In this document: piece after piece, positions 7,096-12,378 of the stretch | How the letters are laid out: the number at the start of each line of letters is the position of its first letter | Numbering within the stretch: position 1 is the first letter of the stretch | From: Pseudomonadota bacterium | GTDB taxonomy: Bacteria; Pseudomonadota; Gammaproteobacteria; Burkholderiales; Burkholderiaceae | Direction of reading: 5' to 3' | Assembly (NCBI GenBank): GCA_023441105.1 | Contig: JAEZQX010000344.1 | Span: 1-12,378 of the forward strand | Length of the DNA: 12,378 nt | Program-made: the position numbers and the translations under genes | Notes under the pieces: model-generated | The model's database searches: none | What the model was told of the DNA's origin: nothing | Seen by the model: only the letters and a program-made list of their open reading frames with translations

Positions 7096-8385
7096 TCAGA
7101 AGCCCATGACCTGGCGGTAGTAGACGTACATCGCGCGGATGGCCGCCTCCGAGATCAGCGTGTCCGACGCACCGATCTTGTCGGCATCCAGCTTCAGGAC
7201 GTTGACATCGGTGGTGCAACGCCGCAGCCCCTCCTGCACGAACTTCATCGCCTCGTTGTCCTCGAGGCCGAGGAAGCCGGCCGGCCCCATCAGGTTCCCC
7301 TGGCGCAGGCGGTGCCGCTCCATCTCCGGCGTGTCGTCCTCGTAGCCGAACATGGTCCACTGCATGATCATGCTGTCGGGTCCGTTGGGGATGATGTGCC
7401 GCACGCCGAGCGTGTTCATCTCGCGCTGGATGACGAAGTTCGGCCAGATGGTGGCCATGGTCACGGACCAGGGCGAATCGAACTCCTTGACGAATTCCAG
7501 GAAGCGCTCGTCCTCCAGCCGCATCCCGTCGTTGAAGGAGCGCATTTCCTTGCGGTTCTCCTCGCTGACGACGGCGTACTTCTCCTCCGTCTTGGCCGAT
7601 GCCATGTAGCCGTGCCGGCCATGGACCTTGTCGGCGAACATGGCCGACTTGTTGCCCGCCACCAGCAGGCCGAACACCACCAGGAACGAATGCAGCAAGG
7701 TCGCGTGGTACGGATCCTTGAGGTTCTCGTGGTACATCTTCCAGTTGCAGGGAAGCTCGTTGCGGTAGTAGCCGAGGATCTTGAGCTTCTTGCCGGGGAA
7801 GGCGACGTCGAAATCCTCCAGGATCTCGGGCGTGAGGTACTCCTCCAGCGGCTCGACCTCGGCCGAATAGGACGCGAAGATCACGCCGTGACGCGTCGCC
7901 ACATGCAGCTTGCGCAGGCCGTGCTCGCTGGTCTTGAAGTCCTTGGGCATGCCGCCGGCACGGTTGACGCCGCGCCGGAACGGGACGCCTTGCAGGTTGC
8001 CCTTCAGGTCATAGGACCACTGGTGGTACGGGCAGACGAACTCGCGCGTGTTGCCCTGCGCGTGGCGGCAGAATTCGGCGCCGCGATGGGCGCAGCGGTT
8101 CTCGAAGACGTTGATCGAGCCGTCGTCGGCGCGCGATACCACCACCGGCACCGGCCCGACATAGGATCGCTTGTAGTCGCCGGGCGCCGGAATCTCGGCC
8201 TCGAGGGCGACGAAGTTCCATGACTTGCCGCGGAAGATGCGCTCGAGCTCGAGGTCGTACACCGCCTGGCTGGTGTAGACCCAGTCGGGGATGTAGTGCA
8301 GCGCATCGTCTGGCCACTTGCAGTCGGCGAGCGGCGCATCCTTCTCGCGCAGCGTGCGGCCGATGACGGTCTGGGATTGATACAT
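7096..8385 (-). CDS. picB: Rieske oxygenase large (alpha) subunit, 6-hydroxypicolinate 3-monooxygenase component
   Basis: This is the 429-residue catalytic subunit of a multi-component ring hydroxylase. The N-terminal Rieske domain binds [2Fe-2S] through C98-A-H100 and C118-PY-H121. The C-terminal domain holds the mononuclear iron site H227, H232 and D376, with D224 in NLKDPYH as the usual electron-bridging aspartate between the two centres. Length and motifs resemble the anthranilate dioxygenase / salicylate 5-hydroxylase branch, which includes enzymes that act as monooxygenases on ring carboxylates. It is encoded with its own ferredoxin, reductase and small subunit, and just before picC, so I infer C3 hydroxylation of 6-hydroxypicolinate to 3,6-dihydroxypicolinate. 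The start at 8385 has an AGGAG site. Rieske family members cannot be given a substrate from sequence alone; salicylate-like substrates remain the alternative. Confidence 0.88.
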   Translation of the reverse strand: MYQSQTVIGRTLREKDAPLADCKWPDDALHYIPDWVYTSQAVYDLELERIFRGKSWNFVALEAEIPAPGDYKRSYVGPVPVVVSRADDGSINVFENRCAHRGAEFCRHAQGNTREFVCPYHQWSYDLKGNLQGVPFRRGVNRAGGMPKDFKTSEHGLRKLHVATRHGVIFASYSAEVEPLEEYLTPEILEDFDVAFPGKKLKILGYYRNELPCNWKMYHENLKDPYHATLLHSFLVVFGLLVAGNKSAMFADKVHGRHGYMASAKTEEKYAVVSEENRKEMRSFNDGMRLEDERFLEFVKEFDSPWSVTMATIWPNFVIQREMNTLGVRHIIPNGPDSMIMQWTMFGYEDDTPEMERHRLRQGNLMGPAGFLGLEDNEAMKFVQEGLRRCTTDVNVLKLDADKIGASDTLISEAAIRAMYVYYRQVMGF

Positions 8386-8436
8386 TGCTGGGGCTCCTGT
8401 CGGGACGGGCCGTGGTTGGTGCCGGATCGGGTTTCT

Positions 8437-9762
8437 TTATCGGGTAAGGGGCGAAGCGGCCGCGTGTGCCGCCTGGGCGGCCTTCACCTGCCCGCGCAGC
8501 GGCAGCGACGGATCGGCGAACGCCGCCGGGTCGAGGGCGATGCCGCGCTCGAACAGAATGCGCAGCTGCCGCAGGTCGCCGCCGGCGTTTACGGCGATGG
8601 CATGCACCGGCACCCCCGCGCGGTGGCCGAGCCAGAGCGCCTTGGGCTCGGCCACGTAAGGGTCGCCGCGCAGGACGTATTGCAGGTCGGCTGCAGGCAG
8701 GCCGAGCATCTGGAGGTTGCAGCCGAACTGGTCGGTCCAGAACCAGGGATAGGGCGTCGCGGGCGGCTCCTGGCCGAGGATCCCGGCGGCCGCCGCGCGG
8801 GCCTGTTCGTTGGCGTTCTGCCAGGATTCATAGCGGACATGGCCGCCGGCCACCGGGCAATGACGACTGGCGCAGTCGCCGGCCGCATGGATGGCGGTGT
8901 GGCTGGTGCGGCCTTGGGCGTCGACCCGGATGCCGCCGTTGACCGGATCGATGTCGAGGCCGGCGTCCCGGGCCAGGCCGGTCTCGGGTGCGAGGCCGAT
9001 GGCGACCACCACCAGGTCGGGCACGAAGGAATCACCGCGGGTGGTCTCCAGCCGCAGCCCGGATGCCTGGGCAGGGGGCTCGACCGCCAGCGGCAGCAGC
9101 TGGGCGCCCAGGTGCAGCCGCACGCCCGCCTGCGCGATCCGCTGCTCGAGCCAGTCCGAGCAGGCCGGCGGAATGAAGCGGCCGAGCAGCCGCGGCGCGG
9201 CTTCCAGCACGTCGACCGAGGCCCCGAGCCGCTGCGCGGACGAAGCCAGTTCGAGGCCGAGGAAGCCGCCGCCGATGACCACCACCCGCGCCTCCGGCAC
9301 CAGTGCCGCGCGCAGCCGGCGGGCATCGCCCAGGTCCCTCAGGTAGTGCACGCCCTCGCGCCCGCGGCCGAGGCCGTCGAGCAACCGGGCGTGGCCACCG
9401 GTGGCCAGCAGGCAGCGGTCGAACGGCAGGACGCTGCCGTCGCCCAGGGTGAGCTGCTGGCGACCGGCATCGAGGCCGGTGACCTCGACCTCCGGGCGCC
9501 AGTCGATGGCGTGCTTCGCGAAGGCGTCGGAACCGTGCACGCCCAGGGCCGGCTCCTCCGCCGCCCACAGCACGTCCTTCGACAGCGGTGGCCGCTCGTA
9601 AGGCAGGTGCGGCTCGCGCCCGAGGAGGATGATGGGGCCGGCGTGGCCGCCTTCGCGCAGCGCCACGGCCGCCACCGCGCCTGCCTGACCGGCGCCGACG
9701 ATGACCACGGTGCCTTGTGGCGGCATCGCGGCCGGCAGCCCGTCGCAGGCGCGCTGCTCCAT
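8437..9762 (-). CDS. picB: NADH:ferredoxin reductase of the Rieske hydroxylase system (FAD-dependent)
   Basis: This 441-residue flavoprotein passes electrons from NAD(P)H to the neighbouring Rieske ferredoxin. It has two Rossmann motifs: GAGQAG (23-28) for FAD, followed by LPYERPPLSK (53-62), and GGGFLG (164-169) for the nicotinamide cofactor. E187 in VLEA at the end of the second strand suggests NADH preference. The FAD-binding AAGDC is at 293-297, and the C-terminal domain contains FWTDQFGCNLQMLG, typical of BphA4/CamA-type reductases. The alanine-rich tail (about 426-438) is probably disordered. The start at 9762 is fixed by a TGATG junction in which the ferredoxin stop and this ATG share one base, implying coupled translation. 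The frame stays open further upstream, but only as a shadow of the ferredoxin gene. A 51-bp gap separates it from the large subunit. Confidence 0.9.
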   Translation of the reverse strand: MEQRACDGLPAAMPPQGTVVIVGAGQAGAVAAVALREGGHAGPIILLGREPHLPYERPPLSKDVLWAAEEPALGVHGSDAFAKHAIDWRPEVEVTGLDAGRQQLTLGDGSVLPFDRCLLATGGHARLLDGLGRGREGVHYLRDLGDARRLRAALVPEARVVVIGGGFLGLELASSAQRLGASVDVLEAAPRLLGRFIPPACSDWLEQRIAQAGVRLHLGAQLLPLAVEPPAQASGLRLETTRGDSFVPDLVVVAIGLAPETGLARDAGLDIDPVNGGIRVDAQGRTSHTAIHAAGDCASRHCPVAGGHVRYESWQNANEQARAAAAGILGQEPPATPYPWFWTDQFGCNLQMLGLPAADLQYVLRGDPYVAEPKALWLGHRAGVPVHAIAVNAGGDLRQLRILFERGIALDPAAFADPSLPLRGQVKAAQAAHAAASPLTR

Positions 9763-10085
9763 CACTCGCCCGAGGCGGACGGCAGGCCGACCAGCAGGTC
9801 CTCGCCGTCGACCTTCACCGGATAGGTCGCGAGGTCGAGGGTGGCCGGCGCGCACAGCGCCTTGCCGGTGCGGATGTCGAAGCGCGCCTGGTGCAGCGGG
9901 CACTCGATGCAACCGTCTTCCAGGAAGCCGTCGGAGAGCAGGGCGTAGGCGTGGGTGCAGACGTTGTCGGTGGCGAAGAACTCGTCGTCGCTGCGATACA
10001 AGGCAATCTTGCGACCTTCGACCACGACAGCCAGCGGCTCGTCGTCGGTCAACTCGCCGGTGGCGGCCACTCTCGTCCAGTTCAT
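9762..10085 (-). CDS. picB: Rieske [2Fe-2S] ferredoxin of the hydroxylase system
   Basis: This small soluble Rieske ferredoxin of 107 residues shuttles electrons from the reductase to the oxygenase large subunit. Cluster ligands are C43 and H45 in NVCTHAYALL and C62 and H65 in ECPLHQARFD, with FDIRTGKAL following as in biphenyl- and naphthalene-dioxygenase ferredoxins. No signal peptide or membrane segment is present. It is the first gene of the nine-gene minus-strand operon. The ATG at 10085 follows an AGGA ribosome site and lies about 90 nt downstream of a strong promoter candidate. Its stop overlaps the reductase start by one base. A nitrite reductase small subunit (NirD) is a distant alternative, but the context is decisive. 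Confidence 0.93.
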   Translation of the reverse strand: MNWTRVAATGELTDDEPLAVVVEGRKIALYRSDDEFFATDNVCTHAYALLSDGFLEDGCIECPLHQARFDIRTGKALCAPATLDLATYPVKVDGEDLLVGLPSASGE

Positions 10086-10167
10086 TTCGGGATCCTATGG
10101 GAGCGTGCCGCCGGAGAACGCGGGGTGCAGTTTCCTGCGATACCCGGCACGGGCCGCATGCAGTTGC

Positions 10168-10179
10168 TCAGTGTGCTGA
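10168..10179. promoter_or_regulatory. Operator palindrome 1 (PicR-type, TCAG-N4-CTGA)
   Basis: TCAGTGTGCTGA has arms TCAGT/GCTGA around a 2-bp centre, with one mismatch in the outer ten. It sits just downstream of the picB -10 box, over the predicted start site (about 10176), where a bound repressor would block initiation. It fits the TCAG-N4-CTNN consensus I recall for PicR of A. faecalis JQ135. Confidence 0.72.
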
Positions 10180-10182
10180 TCA

Positions 10183-10211
10183 ATGATAGCGGGTGTACTG
10201 AGGGTTTTCAA
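10183..10211 (-). promoter_or_regulatory. Sigma70-type promoter of the picB-to-picF operon
   Basis: On the minus strand, TTGAAA (10206-10211) and TATCAT (10183-10188) are separated by exactly 17 bp, each one base off consensus. The spacer contains a half operator, TCAGTACACCCG (10190-10201), and a fuller operator follows the -10 box. The predicted start is near 10176, giving a leader of about 91 nt before the ferredoxin gene. No other promoter is evident in the short gaps of the downstream genes. Confidence 0.75.
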
Positions 10212-10387
10212 CCAGTGCCGGATGAGCCGCCGAAGGTCTGCCGCGCAGGCGTGCCGGCAAATCACCGCGATGGTGCTGCAATGCAGTGAAGACGCCGGAC
10301 GGCGCCCCTCGGCAAGGCATCGCAGGCCCCTCGCCGGTGCCGTGGGAATTGCCTCCTCGCGCCGTTCGCCAGCCGGGCCGCGGCGCG

Positions 10388-10416
10388 TTGACACTGTACT
10401 ATCCGGTCAGTACACT
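10388..10416 (+). promoter_or_regulatory. Sigma70-type promoter of the transporter/picA operon
   Basis: A perfect TTGACA (10388-10393) lies 17 bp upstream of TACACT (10411-10416), which matches the -10 consensus at four of six positions. The predicted start is near 10423, so the leader before the binding-protein gene would be about 157 nt. The -10 box lies entirely inside an operator palindrome, the classic geometry for steric repression. Confidence 0.78.
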
Positions 10417-10418
10417 GA
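10407..10418. promoter_or_regulatory. Operator palindrome 2 (PicR-type, perfect arms)
   Basis: TCAGTACACTGA has perfect inverted arms TCAGT/ACTGA with a 2-bp AC centre. It covers the whole -10 box of the transporter/picA promoter. It is the best copy of the motif in the window and fits TCAG-N4-CTNN. Confidence 0.78.
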
Positions 10419-10579
10419 GCAATAAATTTCTGCCTCCGGTTGCCGCATGATCCAGGCGGACAGCCGGTCCGGTTGCAGCCCGTCCACCCAGCGTTTCACG
10501 TCGTCCTTATCCAGTCGCAGGCTGGCGGCCAGCGTGCTGTCCGGTCCTGGTGAATGCCATCCATTCGAAGGAGAGAGTC

Positions 10580-11674
10580 ATGCAGCGTCGTCGTTTCCTG
10601 AACACCGCCGCGGGCGCCGCCGGTGCGGGCCTCGCAGCGGTCGCCACCCCGGCCCTGGCGCAGAATTCGCCGACCGTCCGCTGGCGGATGTCGACCAGCT
10701 GGCCCAAGAGCCTGGACAGCATCTATACCTCCGTCGAGGAGCTCTGCAAGCGGGTGGGCGAAGTCACCGACGGCAAGTTCGAGATCCGTCCGTTCCCCGG
10801 TGGCGAGATCGTGCCGCCGCCCCAGAACATGGACGCGGTGAGCAACGGCACGGTCGAATGCAACCACGTGCTGAGCACCTTCTTCGTCGGCAAGAACACG
10901 GCCGTGGCATTCGACACCGGCCTGTCCTTCGGCCTCAACGCGCGCCAGCACAACGCCTGGGTGCACTACGGCGGCGGGTTGAAGCTGCTGCGCGATCTCT
11001 ACAAGAAGTACAACATCGTCAACCACGTCTGCGGCAACGTCGGCGTGCAGATGGGTGGCTGGTATCGCAAGGAGATCAAGTCGGTTGCCGACCTGCAGGG
11101 GCTCAAGATGCGCATCGGCGGCATCGGCGGCATGGTGCTGAGCAAGCTCGGCGTGATCCCGCAGCAGATCCCGACCAGCGACATCTATCCTTCCCTCGAG
11201 AAGGGCACGATCGATGCGGCCGAATGGATCGGCCCCTACGACGACCTGAAGCTGGGCCTGAACAAGGTGGCGCCGTTCTACTACGCCCCCGGCTGGTTCG
11301 AGGGCAGCGCGTCGATCACCACCATGGTCAACGACAAGGCCTGGGAGGCGCTGCCGCCGGCATACAGGTCCGCCTTCGAAGGCGCCTGCGCGGAGCAGAC
11401 CATGCGCATGCAGGCCCTCTACGACGACCACAATCCCCAGGCGCTCAAGCGGCTGATCGCCGGCGGCGCCAAGGTCGCCTACTTCCCGCGCGACGTGATG
11501 GACGCGGCCTACAAGGGTTCGCAGCAGTTGTGGGCGGAGCTGTCGGCCAAGAACCCCGATTTCGCGGCGATCTATCCGAGCTGGAAGAAATACCAGGAGG
11601 ACCAGGTGAGCTGGTTCCGGGTGGCCGAGAGCGCGCTCGACGGCTACACCTTCAACGCCGTCGGCCGCAGCTGA
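10580..11674 (+). CDS. TRAP transporter solute-binding protein (DctP/TakP type) with Tat signal
   Basis: This 364-residue periplasmic binding protein belongs to a tripartite ATP-independent transporter. The N-terminus, MQRRRFLNTAAGAAGAGLAA then ATPALAQ, has the twin-arginine motif, a hydrophobic stretch and an ALA-Q cleavage site near residue 27/28. It is therefore probably exported folded by the Tat system. GLKMRIGGIGG (174-184) carries the arginine (R178) that usually binds the ligand carboxylate, and AAEWIGPYDD (213-222) matches the TakP-like branch that binds organic acids. The start at 10580 has an AAGGAG site six bases upstream; an in-frame ATG at 10550 would spoil the signal peptide. 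It lies 34 bp before the picA subunit and behind a pic-type operator, so a pyridine carboxylate is the likely cargo. It may correspond to picT1 of strain JQ135. The membrane subunits are not in the window. Confidence 0.9.
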   Translation: MQRRRFLNTAAGAAGAGLAAVATPALAQNSPTVRWRMSTSWPKSLDSIYTSVEELCKRVGEVTDGKFEIRPFPGGEIVPPPQNMDAVSNGTVECNHVLSTFFVGKNTAVAFDTGLSFGLNARQHNAWVHYGGGLKLLRDLYKKYNIVNHVCGNVGVQMGGWYRKEIKSVADLQGLKMRIGGIGGMVLSKLGVIPQQIPTSDIYPSLEKGTIDAAEWIGPYDDLKLGLNKVAPFYYAPGWFEGSASITTMVNDKAWEALPPAYRSAFEGACAEQTMRMQALYDDHNPQALKRLIAGGAKVAYFPRDVMDAAYKGSQQLWAELSAKNPDFAAIYPSWKKYQEDQVSWFRVAESALDGYTFNAVGRS

Positions 11675-11708
11675 GCGGCCGGAGGACAGGGCCAGCAGGA
11701 GCCTGACG

Positions 11709-12378
11709 ATGGATCACAGCGACACCCCGGTTCGCGCCAAGCCCCAGGGCATCGGCGCCCGCGTTCCCCGCAAGGAGGACGCCCGTCATCTCGCCGGCAA
11801 GGGCCGTTTCGTCGGCGACATGGCCATGCCGGGGCTTTGCGAGGTGGCGTTCCTGCGCAGTCCGCTGGCGCATGCGCGCATCGTCTCCACCCGGGTTCCG
11901 GAGGAGATCGGCGACTTCGTGTTCCTGCGCGAGGAGATGCGGGACCTGCGCGACATCGTCGCCGAATCCACCCTGCCCTCCTACCAGGAATCGGCCCAGC
12001 CGCCGCTGGCCAGCGGCAAGGTCCGCTATGTCGGCGAACCGGTGGCCCTGGCGTTCGCGCGGACGCGGGCCGAGGCGGAGGACCTGCTGGAAGGCATCGA
12101 GGTCGAGTACGACGAGTTGCCGGTGTATGTCGACGTGGAGACGGCCGCCGCCGCCACCGGCGACCTCCTGCATGAGGGCTGGCGCGACAACGTCTTCGTG
12201 ACGCTGCGTGCCGACCGCGAATTCGACGCGCTCGCCGCGCAGGCCGACGTGGTCGTCCATCGCAAGGTCGACCTGGCGCGCCAGGTGATGATGCCGATGG
12301 AAGGCAAGGCGATGCTCGCCTACTGGGACGAGCAGACCGACCAGCTGGTGCTGGTCACCGCCACGCAGGTGCCCCACC
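11709..12378 (+). CDS. picA: Molybdopterin-binding subunit of picolinate 6-hydroxylase/dehydrogenase (xanthine dehydrogenase family), 3' truncated by window
   Basis: The first 223 residues of a xanthine-dehydrogenase-family large subunit are present; such proteins are normally about 750-800 residues. After IGARVPRKEDARHLAGKGRF come VGDMAMPGLCEVAFLRSPLAHARI, GKVRYVGEPVALAFARTR and EGIEVEYDELPVYVD. These are the a/b hammerhead domain of aldehyde oxidase/xanthine dehydrogenase proteins. RQVMMPMEGKAMLAYWD begins the molybdopterin-binding part. The start at 11709 has an AGGAG site eight bases upstream. In this family a Mo subunit pairs with FAD and [2Fe-2S] subunits to hydroxylate N-heterocycles with water. 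Given the downstream pathway, the expected reaction is picolinate to 6-hydroxypicolinate. Carbon-monoxide or aldehyde dehydrogenase-like proteins share this domain, so the substrate is inferred from context. Confidence 0.85.
   Translation, partial: MDHSDTPVRAKPQGIGARVPRKEDARHLAGKGRFVGDMAMPGLCEVAFLRSPLAHARIVSTRVPEEIGDFVFLREEMRDLRDIVAESTLPSYQESAQPPLASGKVRYVGEPVALAFARTRAEAEDLLEGIEVEYDELPVYVDVETAAAATGDLLHEGWRDNVFVTLRADREFDALAAQADVVVHRKVDLARQVMMPMEGKAMLAYWDEQTDQLVLVTATQVPH

Larger units (their letters stand above)
10086..10579. other. 494-bp divergent regulatory region between the picB operon and the transporter/picA operon
   Basis: This gap contains two promoters and at least two operator palindromes, listed separately. 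The middle part (about 10215-10385) shows no convincing gene on either strand and no recognisable RNA structure. The right part (about 10407-10570) is the leader of the transporter mRNA. It also carries a minus-strand reading frame with protein-like codon bias, discussed as a finding. Confidence 0.8.

Noticed and set aside
8296..9825. 509-codon plus-strand open frame opposite the reductase gene
   Set aside because: It is a mirror of the GC-rich reductase and large-subunit genes, with no recognisable domain and His/Arg/Gly-rich composition typical of antisense frames.
9763..9912. Possible 50-residue N-terminal extension of the reductase
   Set aside because: The extension overlaps the ferredoxin in another frame and is arginine/proline-rich; the TGATG junction and the position of the FAD motif support the start at 9762.
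10095..10394. 99-codon minus-strand open frame in the divergent region
   Set aside because: It runs through both the promoter elements and operators, has no ribosome site or recognisable motif, and its composition looks random.
10550..10579. Upstream in-frame ATG for the binding protein
   Set aside because: It would place ten extra residues before the twin-arginine signal, and the AAGGAG ribosome site at 10568-10573 fits the ATG at 10580.
11652..12377. 241-codon minus-strand open frame opposite picA
   Set aside because: The plus strand encodes a clear xanthine-dehydrogenase-family protein with a good ribosome site; the minus frame has no domain and is explained as a shadow.
1..12378. CRISPR array, tRNA, rRNA, insertion sequence or prophage genes
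   Set aside because: I saw no repeated spacer array, no tRNA-like cloverleaf at the apparent cluster boundary, and no transposase or integrase reading frame; the only repeats found are the operator palindromes.

Overview
This window is GC-rich, densely coding DNA, most likely from a betaproteobacterium (Burkholderiales-like) or a related member of the Pseudomonadota. That placement rests on base composition, protein style and gene content only. I read almost all of it as a catabolic cluster for picolinic acid (pyridine-2-carboxylate) of the pic type described in Alcaligenes faecalis JQ135, inserted beside a housekeeping methionine synthase gene.

Layout. Positions 1-1436 (+) are the 3' end of metH. 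A GC hairpin follows, then a broken, minus-strand C-terminal remnant of a LysR-type regulator (about 1474-1620). Positions 1687-2211 (+) encode a MarR-family repressor (picR-like) with a perfect TATAAT box and an operator-like half palindrome in front of it. Nine genes on the minus strand then run from 10085 down to 2226. In transcription order they are Rieske ferredoxin, ferredoxin reductase, oxygenase large subunit and oxygenase small subunit (together PicB, 6-hydroxypicolinate 3-monooxygenase), amidohydrolase-type 3,6-dihydroxypicolinate decarboxylase (PicC), maleate isomerase (PicG/NicE), N-formylmaleamate deformylase (PicE/NicD), 2,5-dihydroxypyridine 5,6-dioxygenase (PicD/NicX) and maleamate amidohydrolase (PicF/NicF). 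Gaps are at most 51 bp and two junctions overlap, so this looks like one operon. A 494-bp divergent regulatory region (10086-10579) separates it from plus-strand genes for a Tat-exported TRAP solute-binding protein (10580-11674) and a molybdopterin-binding hydroxylase subunit (PicA, from 11709), which is cut by the window edge.

How the genes work together. The binding protein probably captures the pyridine carboxylate. PicA hydroxylates picolinate at C6, PicB hydroxylates at C3, and PicC decarboxylates to 2,5-dihydroxypyridine. PicD opens the ring to N-formylmaleamate, PicE releases formate, PicF releases ammonia, and PicG isomerises maleate to fumarate for the TCA cycle. Catalytic residues are visible in every enzyme whose motif I know.

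Regulation. The divergent region holds two sigma70-like promoters, each with a 17-bp spacer. Each carries a TCAGT-NN-(A/G)CTGA palindrome on or beside its -10 box, and a degenerate copy lies at the picR -10 box. This agrees with the TCAG-N4-CTNN operator I recall for PicR of strain JQ135. The pathway is therefore known. What looks distinctive is the gene order (one nine-gene operon with picR converging on its far end) and the truncated lysR remnant marking a probable insertion boundary next to metH.
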